Source: Sulfuriferula nivalis (GTDB lineage: Bacteria; Pseudomonadota; Gammaproteobacteria; Burkholderiales; Sulfuriferulaceae). From it: 64,000 nt of DNA. The notes under the pieces were generated by a model. The model was not told the DNA's origin and did no database searches. It saw only the letters and a program-made list of their open reading frames with translations. The stretch covers positions 1,488,001 through 1,552,000 of the forward strand of contig NZ_AP021881.1 of assembly GCF_009937995.1 (NCBI RefSeq). Direction: 5' to 3'. Shown piece by piece: positions 8,546-17,426 of the stretch (its first letter is position 1; the number at the start of each line of letters is the position of its first letter). A program made the translations under genes and the position numbers.

Positions 8546-9832
8546 ATGCTGGTAGAGTTCCGTGTCAAGAATTTTCGCAGCCTTCGCGACGAGCAGGTGC
8601 TTAGTCTTGTTGCGTCCAAGGACAAGACCCTCCAGGACACCAACACGCAAGCAACTGGCATCAGTGCCGCTCCAACCCTGTTGCGCAGTGCGGTAGTTTA
8701 TGGTGCCAACGCAAGCGGTAAGTCCAATTTCATCAAAGCGCTGCAATACATGCGCGGCGTGGTGATCGAGTCGGCGACAGCCATCCAGCCTGGTCAGACC
8801 TTTGCAGTGCAGCCATTCGGACTTGATGTCGATTCCACCAGCCAGCCTAGCGAGTTCGAGGTTACGTTCCTGCTTGATGGTGTGCGCTACCAGTATGGCT
8901 TTGCTATGACTGCACAGCGCATCGTCAGTGAACATCTGCTGGTTTACAAGGCGTTCAAGCCTCAGCGCTGGTTCACGCGTCACTTTGACACCGACACCGG
9001 CAAGGATGTCTACGATTTCGGTTCCGGCCTGAAAGGCCCCAAGAATCTGTGGGAAGGTGCCACTCGTCCTAATGCACTCTTCCTATCGATGGCTGTGCAA
9101 CTGAATAGCGAAGCATTACGCCCTGTGTTCGACTGGTTCATGAATCGATTGGTCATCTTCAACGAGCAAGCCCAACTCAGTCCACAGGTGTCTATCCAGA
9201 TGCTTAAGCAGGCTGACGACCGCAAGGACATCTGCAATTTCCTCTCTGCCGCCGATATCAGTATCGCCGACATTGATGTGGAAACACGTAAGGTTCCTGG
9301 GCAGGCCGTGCATTTTGACTTGGTGGCCGGTAAAACTGAAGTGCGATCAGAAGCGATGGAGGAGCATAGGCTACGCTTCCACCACGTCACCGAACATGGC
9401 AAAGCCGTGTTTGATTTGATGGACGAGTCCAATGGCACGCGCAATCTACTGTTTCTTGCCGGGCCAGTGCTGGATATCCTCAGTAAAGGACTAACGTTGG
9501 TCATAGATGAACTCGACACCAGTTTGCACACTTTGCTGGTGCGCGAACTGGTGCGACTGTTCCACCGCCCTGAGATCAACACCAGCGGTGCGCAGCTGAT
9601 CTTTACTACTCACGACACGTCACTGCTGGACGCACCAGATCTGTTCCGACGCGATCAAGTGTGGTTCGTGGAAAAAGACCATGATCAGACCTCGGCCTTG
9701 GTCAGCTTGTCCGAGTTCAGCCCGCGCAAGAACGAAGCACTGGAACGCGGCTATCTGATGGGACGTTACGGCGGCGTTCCATTCCTCGGCAACACCCTGG
9801 GGCTGAACCTAGAAACGGCAGTTGACCGCTAA
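8546..9832 (+). CDS. AAA15-family ATPase (COG1106-like, SMC/OLD-related)
   Basis: This 428-aa protein starts MLVEFRVKNFRSLRDEQVLS, the standard opening of AAA15/RloA-like ATPases. Walker A (GANASGKS) is at about residues 53-60, the ABC-type Walker B is LTLVIDELDTSLH and the H-switch is LIFTTHDTSLLD. Related proteins often act in phage defence together with a second gene (RloB or an OLD-like nuclease). Here the next start codon (9854, after GGAG) is cut off 29 bases later by an IS4 insertion, so a partner gene may have been lost. The GTG at 8537 is an alternative start; the ATG at 8546 has an AAGG ribosome site. Its higher GC third-position style differs from the capsule genes. Confidence 0.85.
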   Translation: MLVEFRVKNFRSLRDEQVLSLVASKDKTLQDTNTQATGISAAPTLLRSAVVYGANASGKSNFIKALQYMRGVVIESATAIQPGQTFAVQPFGLDVDSTSQPSEFEVTFLLDGVRYQYGFAMTAQRIVSEHLLVYKAFKPQRWFTRHFDTDTGKDVYDFGSGLKGPKNLWEGATRPNALFLSMAVQLNSEALRPVFDWFMNRLVIFNEQAQLSPQVSIQMLKQADDRKDICNFLSAADISIADIDVETRKVPGQAVHFDLVAGKTEVRSEAMEEHRLRFHHVTEHGKAVFDLMDESNGTRNLLFLAGPVLDILSKGLTLVIDELDTSLHTLLVRELVRLFHRPEINTSGAQLIFTTHDTSLLDAPDLFRRDQVWFVEKDHDQTSALVSLSEFSPRKNEALERGYLMGRYGGVPFLGNTLGLNLETAVDR

Positions 9833-10052
9833 TTTGCGGAGTTAACATCATCATGCTTAAGGTTTGTTTTGTTGATTTACCTGTCACCCATTTGGTAACG
9901 GTGTCTGGCCAAGCCATGCTTATGTCATCTGCAACGTCGATTGTAGCGGGATTTCAGCAGGCTCCAAGCTCCTTGCATTAAAAAATGAATTTTTTGGTTA
10001 AGCAGACTTTATTCGCCCCTGCGCAATCAATTGAAATAGACAAAGAAAATGC

Positions 10053-10081
10053 TTGACATATCAGGCAAAAAAATTTTGAAT
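10053..10081 (+). promoter_or_regulatory. Probable promoter of the IS4 transposase
   Basis: A consensus TTGACA (10053-10058) is followed after 17 bases by TTGAAT (10076-10081), which keeps four of six -10 bases. The transposase ATG is 34 bases further on. Confidence 0.5.
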
Positions 10082-10115
10082 TTTTTATTCGCAACTACTT
10101 GTTTATTCTATTTTT

Positions 10116-11408
10116 ATGAGCGCTGATCGCCGCAACGTCGCACCGTTTTTCCTCACTGGAACCGTACTTGATGAATGGTTTTCGCCGATGGCAACGATAC
10201 TGGAAAAATCACGCTTTAGCGATGCTATTTTCAAAACTATCCCCATGGCGACCTTAATTATGTCAGGTTGTCTACGACAGATACTTGATGCCAGTTCGTT
10301 ACGTGAATATATTCAAACGCTGTTTCATTTTGATGCCAATCAGTCGATTACACCCATTGCCCGCGCCACCTGGTCGGATGCCCTAGCTTCCCCTGTGCGT
10401 CGAGATATACTGCGCCCAGCCGTTGTGCAACTCGTTGAGTTGGCACGAAATAGCTTGCCTGATTTGCTCGCTCATGTAGAGGGAATCGGGTCGCGTGAAG
10501 TTATTGCAACGGATGCGACCTATCAGACAGAGTCGGCACACTATCACCCTCGCTACCCCAATATTGATGGCGGCCATGACAATCAAAAGGGCCATATGCT
10601 GCTGTCCCATTTTGATGTGCGTCATGGCATCGCACTGACCGTGACTACCGAAACACGTTCTCTCGGGGAAATGCGTGTTTTAAAATACGAAGAAGCGAAA
10701 GGATTGCATTGGTTGCGGGTGAAGGAGGCAATCCATGTGGTGGATCGCGCTTATATTGATGGACGCTTCTGGGATCAGCGACTGAAGCTTTATGGCAGTA
10801 CCGTCATCACGCGCATGAAATCCACACTTAAGTATTCCGTGATGAACGAAAATCCCATTGTCCTCAATACCAGTCACCAAGGGGTGTTATATGATCGAAC
10901 GGTAAAATTGCAAAGTTCTCAGGGAGCGTGGCGTTTGATCGGGTTCCACTCCCCGGAGGGGATTGACTACGAATACTTGACCAATGATCTAAAACTACTG
11001 CCCGGGGTGGTGGCGTTCCTTTATCATCGCCGCTGGGATAAGGAAAAATACTACGATTCCTTTAAAAATGATTTGGCTGGAGCCAAAGCCTGGGGGAAAA
11101 GTCCAGTTGCGATCGAACAGCAAGCATTGCTCGGGATTGTCACAACCATTTTGACGCGCTTATTCTTGATGCGGCGACAGCAAGATTTGGCATTGGATAA
11201 ACTGGACTACACTCAGGATAAAAAACACCAGAAGAAGCTTTCTGTTTACAACCATACGGATAGCGGCGTTCTGTTGCGCGCCATGTGGCAAAACCTCGCT
11301 AAAATCCCACGTCAGGTTTGGCGCTTCTTGAAGAACTGTTTTGCCTGTCAGCACACTACAGACCTCTATAAACGCCAACTTGAGCCAATGTTATTACGCT
11401 ATCTTTAA
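10116..11408 (+). CDS. IS4-family transposase
   Basis: This 430-aa DDE transposase has the IS4 hallmark Y-x2-R-x3-E-x6-K in YHRRWDKEKYYDSFK, which carries the catalytic glutamate. The first two acids are probably in EVIATDATYQ and IHVVDRAYIDGRFWD. The frame is complete from ATG to TAA and ends 31 bases before the right end of the element, so it may still be active. Confidence 0.9.
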   Translation: MSADRRNVAPFFLTGTVLDEWFSPMATILEKSRFSDAIFKTIPMATLIMSGCLRQILDASSLREYIQTLFHFDANQSITPIARATWSDALASPVRRDILRPAVVQLVELARNSLPDLLAHVEGIGSREVIATDATYQTESAHYHPRYPNIDGGHDNQKGHMLLSHFDVRHGIALTVTTETRSLGEMRVLKYEEAKGLHWLRVKEAIHVVDRAYIDGRFWDQRLKLYGSTVITRMKSTLKYSVMNENPIVLNTSHQGVLYDRTVKLQSSQGAWRLIGFHSPEGIDYEYLTNDLKLLPGVVAFLYHRRWDKEKYYDSFKNDLAGAKAWGKSPVAIEQQALLGIVTTILTRLFLMRRQQDLALDKLDYTQDKKHQKKLSVYNHTDSGVLLRAMWQNLAKIPRQVWRFLKNCFACQHTTDLYKRQLEPMLLRYL

Positions 11409-11493
11409 AGCGACCAGACACCGTTACCTGTTTGGTGACTGCGTTACCCGTTGAATTGCACGCCCCTCACGGCACATGGCGGCGTTGCTTCGC

Positions 11494-11518
11494 ACCTGAA
11501 TGGAATAGCCATTCAGGT
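11494..11518. repeat. Hairpin element next to the IS4 copy
   Basis: ACCTGAATGG and CCATTCAGGT form a perfect 10-base stem with a five-base loop (aatag). The stem lies in the middle of about 120 bases with further weak inverted similarity (GTTGAA near 11450 and TTCAAC near 11566). It could be a REP-like element or a terminator for either strand; no T run follows. Confidence 0.4.
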
Positions 11519-11604
11519 TTGTCGCGCCTTGCCCTGCACCGCGATGAACGCACACTTCAACGTGTTCAACTGCCGTTTCTAGGTTGAAGGTGCTTATTTT
11601 TTAA

Positions 11605-11955
11605 TTAAGCCGCCAGTATTTGAAAATCCGTCGCTCTTGCTATTGGGCGAACATGGTGATTCTCACGTCGCATTTCCACAATGCCGTAATTGGACATGGT
11701 TTTTAATGTGCGTGAAAGGTTGCTTGATTTGCGTCCAGTCATGGCAGCCAGGCTACTAATGGACTGCGGGTTTTGTTCAAAAATCACCTTGAGTAATGCA
11801 CGGTTTTCGTCGCTCAATACCTCAGCTAAAGAACGCATTGAGGTAAACCAAATCTTGGGTTCATTTTCAACAGGTGTAATATCGCCTTTGGCGATAGCAA
11901 GCACGCGCTCACGAATTTTATCCTGTGACATAATTCCTATAGTAAGTGTTTTCAT
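11605..11955 (-). CDS. HTH antitoxin/transcriptional regulator of a TumE-type toxin-antitoxin pair
   Basis: This 116-aa protein contains a winged helix-turn-helix: SISSLAAMTGRKSSNLSRTL for the HTH and KTMSNYGIVEMRRENHHVRP for the wing. It follows the TumE-like (DUF6516) gene on the same strand with a 4-base overlap (ATGA), the order seen in TumE-TumA pairs, where the HTH protein is the antitoxin and autorepressor. The antitoxin role is inferred from this pairing. Confidence 0.75.
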   Translation of the reverse strand: MKTLTIGIMSQDKIRERVLAIAKGDITPVENEPKIWFTSMRSLAEVLSDENRALLKVIFEQNPQSISSLAAMTGRKSSNLSRTLKTMSNYGIVEMRRENHHVRPIARATDFQILAA

Positions 11956-12314
11956 TTTAATAACTCCGTCAGCAAAATATCTACCTCAGCAAAAAAGTCG
12001 GCAAGTAGTTGATGCGCATTTGTGAACTCATATGGAACGCCTCGATCTGAAACATGGCGATGTTTATGATCATAGGGTAAGCGTTGCCCTGCAAATTTGT
12101 ACTTCTTTGGTAACTTGATGGCATGACTATTGTCGTAACCTAAGATACGCTTTCCATATGGTTCATGCAGCGTTAAAGAATAACGTATCCCATGTGGAAT
12201 ATTATCGTTCGCCAGCACTGTCCACGCCTCAATTTTTACCCAATAACCACCATCCTGACTAATCACATAATCATTAAGGTTTAGTAAGGTTTCAATACCA
12301 AGATCATCTTGCAT
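11952..12314 (-). CDS. TumE-family (DUF6516) toxin
   Basis: This 120-aa protein resembles the TumE/DUF6516 family: a beta-rich first half with YWVKIEAWTVLANDNIPHGI, then YSLTLHEPYGKRILGYDN, then a basic segment with HKHRHVSDRGVPYEFTNAHQ and a helical end. Family members are toxins neutralised by an adjacent HTH protein, here the gene overlapping its stop by 4 bases. The target is not evident from sequence. The start at 12314 lies 112 bases from the stop of the minus-strand acyltransferase further upstream, so the pair has its own transcription unit. Confidence 0.75.
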   Translation of the reverse strand: MQDDLGIETLLNLNDYVISQDGGYWVKIEAWTVLANDNIPHGIRYSLTLHEPYGKRILGYDNSHAIKLPKKYKFAGQRLPYDHKHRHVSDRGVPYEFTNAHQLLADFFAEVDILLTELLK

Positions 12315-12426
12315 GGTTTATTGTATCATCTGATGATATTCTTTGCTGTCCTGATTTCAATGATTGAGAAAGAGCAGATATAAGATCAATCAATTACGAA
12401 ATCCGCATATCCGGTTAAACTTGCTC

Positions 12427-13545
12427 TTATTTAAAAATAGATTTGTTGTGAATCTCGGGTGTTTGATTGAGTAACGGGTAGAAGAAGCCGACAAACGGAT
12501 TGATCAAGCGTGACGGCGCTTTCAGTGCCAGTTTCAGCGGTGACATATAAGCACCCAGGTCTTTCTTGATCGGATAAGTGGTCAGCCCAAGTTCTAGTCG
12601 AGTGGCGCCCAGGTTGATGGCAGTTTCAACCACTTTGTGTGCAACATAGATGTACAGACTGTCGTTCACCGCATCAGTACGTCCGAAATACAGCCATCGT
12701 AGTAGTGTGCCATCCATGAGCAATAAAGCGTGGCCGATAAGTTCGTCCTGGCGGTAGAACAGGATGGCTTTGGAGCGCGCACCGAGTTCTGCTGAAAATC
12801 CACAATAGAATTCAGGGGTGAGGATTTCGCGTTGATATTCGCTGGCGTGGTTGTGTACCACTAGCCATTGGTTGCATAGCGTGTCCGCGAGATGATCGAA
12901 ATCATCGTGCAGCTCATGGCGTATGCCTTGTTTTTCGTTGATGCGTAAGTGCTTGAGTAATTTGCTGCGGTAGTAGCTTTTCATCGCCGCAAGGTAGGCA
13001 GCGGGTGTTTTCCAGGCTATTTCCATATAGGTTGTCGGTAGACTATCGACTACGTGGTAGCCTAGCTGTGTGAGTAGAGGTTGTATAGTTGCAGTTTCTG
13101 GTTCAAAGTCACGGACAACAATAAGGAAATGCCCCTGTTGTTTGGCCAGGCTCATTAGCATGTTGTTGAGCGCGGTGATCATGTCAACTTCACTGATGTG
13201 GTCACTGGCAACAAACGGCTTGTTCAGAGTAATAGGTGTGCCGCATTCCAGCATTTTGAGCTGGAAAAAACCAGGGAATATTTTGCGGATTTTAGCGATG
13301 GTAGTTTTCAGTCCACCTGTCGCAAAAATGGCAATATCTGTGGTGATAGTGTAAAAACTGGTGAATGCGAGTGGTGTGCCATTATCATCGTAGAATATGG
13401 CATAGCGATAACGGAAATCATTGAGTTTTGCACGTTCAAGAATAGCCCAGAATTCGTGAGCATAGGTGCATGAGTGACCGTTCTGCAGTGTGTCCCATTG
13501 GTCTTTCGGCACTTCATTGATATTGTTGTATATTGTTGTTTTCAT
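12427..13545 (-). CDS. GNAT/FemAB-like acyltransferase
   Basis: This 372-aa protein has the double-GNAT layout of FemAB/BioF2-like (Acetyltransf_6) enzymes. The most recognisable part is the C-terminal half: YYRSKLLKHLRINEKQGIR, then KAILFYRQDELIGHALLLMD, LLRWLYFGRTDAVNDSLYIY and GATRLELGLTTYPIKKDLGA. Such proteins transfer acyl or aminoacyl groups onto lipids, peptidoglycan or polysaccharide. It lies convergently beside the plus-strand epimerase and KpsS genes, so a role in decorating a surface glycan or lipid is possible but not shown. The 88-base divergent gap to the epimerase gene probably holds both promoters. Confidence 0.7.
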   Translation of the reverse strand: MKTTIYNNINEVPKDQWDTLQNGHSCTYAHEFWAILERAKLNDFRYRYAIFYDDNGTPLAFTSFYTITTDIAIFATGGLKTTIAKIRKIFPGFFQLKMLECGTPITLNKPFVASDHISEVDMITALNNMLMSLAKQQGHFLIVVRDFEPETATIQPLLTQLGYHVVDSLPTTYMEIAWKTPAAYLAAMKSYYRSKLLKHLRINEKQGIRHELHDDFDHLADTLCNQWLVVHNHASEYQREILTPEFYCGFSAELGARSKAILFYRQDELIGHALLLMDGTLLRWLYFGRTDAVNDSLYIYVAHKVVETAINLGATRLELGLTTYPIKKDLGAYMSPLKLALKAPSRLINPFVGFFYPLLNQTPEIHNKSIFK

Positions 13546-13633
13546 ATTGGCGTGTGCATAGGGTCGGACTGTGCGCAGTATTGTGGTAGTAAGGTTAATT
13601 TTTCAACCCGATTTTCGGTCATTAAAGGCATAG

Positions 13634-14647
13634 ATGCAAGTCACTACGAATAATTTAGTGCTGGTCACTGGGGCGACAGGGTTTATCGGTAGCCGATTAG
13701 CGCAGCGCCTGCTCGATGATGGCTATGCAGTGAAAGTGTTGGTGCGCGATCCGCAGAAACTGTCTGCATTGCTGCGTGAACAATGTGAAGTCGTCGTCGG
13801 CGATGTGCTTGATGAGGCGGTAATGGCGAGTGCGGTCAGTCAAGTGCATCTGATATTCCATTGTGCGGCAAACGTGAAAACATGGGATACGTATGCGGCT
13901 TATGAAGCGGTGAATGTGCAGGGTGTACGTAATCTGATGCAGGCGATAGCACGGGTGAATCCTGATCTGTCGCGTTTGGTACATATTTCTACGGTTGATG
14001 TATATGGCTTTCCTGATGCGCCGTGTGACGAGACTTGTGTTGCCACAGGTGGTGAGTTCGATTATGGTAAGACTAAGTTGGAAGGTGAGAATCTGGTACG
14101 CTCATTGGGCGACGCAGCGAATATGTCTTATGCCATCATACGCCCTTGCAATGTTATCGGGCCGAGAAGTCAGTTTATCGAGCGCATAGGTGCGGAGTTG
14201 AAATCAGGCGTCATGTTGACCATAGCGGGCGGGCATACCCATGCCGGGCTGGTATATATAGATAATCTGGTTGATGATGTGGTGTGGGCGGCAACTGCGC
14301 CTGTTGCACATCGGCAATGTTACAACGTGCGTGATGATAATGATGTGGACTGGACTGAATTTTTGCGTGTGTTTCGCCGAGCTATTGCAGGTAAGGGGCT
14401 GGTGATCAATTTGCCTTTTACGGTTGCAGATAAATTGGCATGGGCTTTTGAAGCTGTACATAAAGCATTGTCACCTCGTCATGAGCCACTATTGCATCGT
14501 TTGCTGGTGCGGTTTTTTGGCAAAACATGTGGACACAGCCCAGCGAAAATTCGGGCACATCGCGCAGATAGCAGTGGGGTGAGTCGCGTAGAATTTGACG
14601 AGACGATGCGCCGCTCATATCAGTGGTTTAAGGATGAAAATGGCTAA
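13634..14647 (+). CDS. NAD(P)-dependent epimerase/dehydratase (extended SDR)
   Basis: This 337-aa protein has a Rossmann N-terminus with the cofactor motif VTGATGFIGSRLAQRLL (residues 10-26), the catalytic serine region VHISTVDVYGF and the YxxxK pair in FDYGKTKLEGENL. It belongs to the extended short-chain dehydrogenase family that modifies nucleotide sugars or sterol/hydroxy compounds; the substrate is not clear. The kpsS-like gene starts 8 bases before its stop codon, so the two are translationally coupled and probably act on the same polysaccharide. Confidence 0.82.
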   Translation: MQVTTNNLVLVTGATGFIGSRLAQRLLDDGYAVKVLVRDPQKLSALLREQCEVVVGDVLDEAVMASAVSQVHLIFHCAANVKTWDTYAAYEAVNVQGVRNLMQAIARVNPDLSRLVHISTVDVYGFPDAPCDETCVATGGEFDYGKTKLEGENLVRSLGDAANMSYAIIRPCNVIGPRSQFIERIGAELKSGVMLTIAGGHTHAGLVYIDNLVDDVVWAATAPVAHRQCYNVRDDNDVDWTEFLRVFRRAIAGKGLVINLPFTVADKLAWAFEAVHKALSPRHEPLLHRLLVRFFGKTCGHSPAKIRAHRADSSGVSRVEFDETMRRSYQWFKDENG

Positions 14648-15863
14648 TTTGCATGTGGTGTTTTTACAGGGGTTGCCGTCGCCATTCTTTACTCGTGTTG
14701 CGCGTGGGCTGACTGCGTTGGGTTGTCGCACCACGGGGATTAACTTATGCCTGGGTGATCAGTTGTTCTGGCGTGGACCCAATACAGTGAATTATCGTGG
14801 TCGCCTGGCTGATTGGCCGCTGTTTATCGCTAATTTTTATGACAATAATGGCGTAACAGATATTGTGCTGTTAGGTGAGCAGCGCAGCTATCACCAGCAT
14901 GCAATCAAGCTGGCGCAAGCGCGCGGTATACGTGTGACGGTGACCGATTTTGGCTACTTGCGCCCCGACTGGATGGCGTTTGAGCGTGATGGCATGGGCG
15001 GTGATTCGCACTTTCCTAAAGACCCGCAAGCCATATTGGCTTTGGCTGCCAAAGCGCCCAAGCCAGAGCTGGCGCAGCGCTATATTGATAGCTTCTGGAC
15101 TATGGCATGGGGTGACATGCTTTATCATTTTGCCAATTTCTTTTATTTCTGGCTGTTTCCGTACTATCGTCGTCCTTACAAACGTAACCATCCGTTAGTG
15201 CATTATTTCTCCATCGGCAGACGATTATTGTTTGCTAAGCGTGGGCATCAACATGCAATTCGCAGATTGGCTGAATTGCAAAGCGATGGTGTGCGTTATT
15301 TTTTATTCCCTCTGCAACTGGAAAATGATTTCCAGATAGTTTCCTATTCTCCATTTGATAGTTTGGAAGAAGCTATTTGGCTAGTGTTGCAGTCTTTTGC
15401 CAAACACGCTAACGCGGATACTCGCTTACTGGTCAAAGTGCATCCGTTAGATCCAGGCATGAAAAACTGGAAAAAAATAATATGTGGCTGGGCGAAAGAG
15501 CTGGGTATCGCTGAACGTATAGATTATTTTGACGGCGGTAATCTGGATGACATTATCCAAGACTCACAGGGTGTGGTAACGGTCAACAGCACTGTGGGTA
15601 TACGTGCTGTGCAGCTGGGTAGCCCAGTGATTACCTTAGGTGATGCGATTTATGATGTAGATGGGCTGGCTTTTCAGGGTGGCATTGATCGGTTCTGGAC
15701 TGCTGCGCCAAAACCATCGAGTGAATTGGTCGATGCTTTTATAACGGCAATTTGCCATAGCATACAAATACGCGGTACTTTTTATAGTGAGTCAGGATTA
15801 ACGGCTGCGGTAAATGCGGCAGTTGAGCTTTTGTATTGGCATAAGGAGGATATGCTTAATTAG
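14640..15863 (+). CDS. kpsS: KpsS-like capsule polysaccharide protein (Kdo transferase)
   Basis: This 407-aa protein matches KpsS/LipA: MANLHVVFLQGLPSPFFTRV at the N-terminus, IVLLGEQRSYHQHAIKLAQA, VTVTDFGYLRPDWMAFERDG, then FLFPLQLENDFQI and VTVNSTVGIRAVQLGSPVI. In group-2 capsule systems KpsS adds the first beta-Kdo to phosphatidylglycerol, before KpsC extends the linker. The ATG at 14640 is chosen because AAGGA sits at good spacing and MANLHVV begins the conserved region; ATGs at 14595 and 14634 are alternatives. The gene overlaps the epimerase by 8 bases. Confidence 0.87.
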   Translation: MANLHVVFLQGLPSPFFTRVARGLTALGCRTTGINLCLGDQLFWRGPNTVNYRGRLADWPLFIANFYDNNGVTDIVLLGEQRSYHQHAIKLAQARGIRVTVTDFGYLRPDWMAFERDGMGGDSHFPKDPQAILALAAKAPKPELAQRYIDSFWTMAWGDMLYHFANFFYFWLFPYYRRPYKRNHPLVHYFSIGRRLLFAKRGHQHAIRRLAELQSDGVRYFLFPLQLENDFQIVSYSPFDSLEEAIWLVLQSFAKHANADTRLLVKVHPLDPGMKNWKKIICGWAKELGIAERIDYFDGGNLDDIIQDSQGVVTVNSTVGIRAVQLGSPVITLGDAIYDVDGLAFQGGIDRFWTAAPKPSSELVDAFITAICHSIQIRGTFYSESGLTAAVNAAVELLYWHKEDMLN

Positions 15864-15983
15864 TTATGGAGATGGTTTGTCGCATTGTTATATTTCTATT
15901 AAATTGTTTGTAATTACTGTATTGTGTTGATAAATTTTACAGTTTATTCTTTTAATTATCATATTGCGACACATTGGTGCGGC

Positions 15984-17426
15984 ATGACTAGAATCGAACT
16001 CTTTGGTCTCAATAATCCCCAGGCATGGGATACCGAGCTTGCATTTCAGCAACTTAGCCAACTTGGCCAGGCAGAAACCAAACGCACTGCTGAGCGCCGT
16101 TTGCATGAGCTGAATATTCTACCAGCAGAAATCAAATCAACGGATGTACGTGACGAACTGGAGCGTGTCCCCACACCTGCCGTACTAAGCAGCGAAATCA
16201 CAGAAGCCAAGGTCAAGCGTAGTCTGGTGCTATTTGCTCAGTTACACAACCTACCGAGTGGCGGCGCATGTCTGCATGCGAATGATGCGCGTGGTGGCCG
16301 CTATTGGGTGCCGCTACCCGTTGGCAAAGTAGATCAAAAATTTATTGAAAGCGCCTTGAGTTTATTGCAAACCCATTTGAATAAACCACTGGCCATCGTG
16401 CCTCATGGTGAACTGACCAAGTGGTGCCGCGCCGCCAGCAAATTATCGGGCGTCACATTCTGCTTGCTGGGTTACCCACCGATACTGGATTTAAGCAGCC
16501 AGTCCCTAGCAGGTAGTCCGCGCAATGCTGCAGCGATCCATTTAGCCCGGCTGGAAGCCGAAAGCATCCATATTCTGCGTGAGGCGGTTGCCGAAGCAGA
16601 AAATCCTGTCATGCTCTATTCCATCGGCAAAGACAGCGCAGTTATGCTGCACTTGGCGCGCAAGGCTTTTTATCCAGCACTACCGCCTTTCCCTTTGTTG
16701 CATGTGGATACGCGCTGGAAATTTCAGGAGATGTATTTGTTCCGTGATAACCTGGCGCAGGTAAGCGGCATGAATTTGCTGGTGCATATCAACCCAGTGG
16801 CGATAGAAAAAGACATCAACCCCTTTGATCACGGCTCGTCTTTGCATACCGACATCACCAAGACCGAGGGGCTGAAACAGGCGCTGGATCAATACAAATT
16901 TGATGTGGCCTTTGGTGGCGCACGGCGTGATGAAGAAAAATCACGCGCCAAGGAACGTGTTTTTTCCTTCCGCACCGTAACCCACCAGTGGGATGCCAAA
17001 CACCAACGGCCAGAAGTATGGAGCCTCTACAATACCCGCAAAAGCCAGGGCGAAAGCATACGGGTGTTCCCATTATCGAACTGGACTGAACTGGATATCT
17101 GGCAGTACATTTATCAAGAAAACATCCCAGTGGTACCTTTGTATTTTGCCAAGGAACGTCCTGTCGTGGTACGTGACGGCACGATCACAATGGTGGACGA
17201 TGCGCGCATGTGCTTGCAACCCGGCGAGGTCATCGAACGGCGCAAAGTGCGCTTCCGTACTTTAGGCTGTTACCCGCTTACTGGTGCTGTGGAGTCACAA
17301 GCTGCCAGCTTGCCAGAGATCATCCTGGAATTGCTCGGCGCCAGCAGCTCGGAACGGCAAGGTCGCGCAATCGATGCGGACTCAGCCGCCTCCATGGAAA
17401 AGAAAAAACAGGCGGGGTATTTCTGA
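15984..17426 (+). CDS. cysD: Sulfate adenylyltransferase small subunit CysD with an extra N-terminal domain
   Basis: The C-terminal ~300 residues are a complete CysD, the ATP-sulfurylase catalytic subunit that makes APS from sulfate and ATP. Visible features are the PP-loop SIGKDS at residues 213-218, then [53 protein letters not shown] and a C-terminal KKKQAGYF. The first ~180 residues are not part of normal CysD (about 300 aa) and I do not recognise them; they include [20 protein letters not shown] and [20 protein letters not shown]. The ATG at 15984 is a plausible start. The cysNC start overlaps its stop (TGATG), giving an operon for APS/PAPS synthesis. Confidence 0.88.
   Translation: MTRIELFGLNNPQAWDTELAFQQLSQLGQAETKRTAERRLHELNILPAEIKSTDVRDELERVPTPAVLSSEITEAKVKRSLVLFAQLHNLPSGGACLHANDARGGRYWVPLPVGKVDQKFIESALSLLQTHLNKPLAIVPHGELTKWCRAASKLSGVTFCLLGYPPILDLSSQSLAGSPRNAAAIHLARLEAESIHILREAVAEAENPVMLYSIGKDSAVMLHLARKAFYPALPPFPLLHVDTRWKFQEMYLFRDNLAQVSGMNLLVHINPVAIEKDINPFDHGSSLHTDITKTEGLKQALDQYKFDVAFGGARRDEEKSRAKERVFSFRTVTHQWDAKHQRPEVWSLYNTRKSQGESIRVFPLSNWTELDIWQYIYQENIPVVPLYFAKERPVVVRDGTITMVDDARMCLQPGEVIERRKVRFRTLGCYPLTGAVESQAASLPEIILELLGASSSERQGRAIDADSAASMEKKKQAGYF

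Larger units (their letters stand above)
9883..11439 (+). mobile_element. IS4-family insertion sequence
   Basis: A 1,557-base element with imperfect terminal repeats: GTCACC...GGTAACGGTGTCTGG at the left end and its complement (CCAGACACCGTTACC...GGTGAC) at the right. The ten flanking bases are similar but not identical (tgatttacct versus tgcgttaccc), which could be a decayed target duplication of the 9-12 base length seen in this family. One intact transposase gene lies inside. Confidence 0.8.

Noticed and set aside
9010-9582. 190-codon minus-strand frame inside the AAA15 ATPase gene
   Set aside because: Serine/threonine-rich shadow of a well-supported gene; composition looks like reverse-complement translation.
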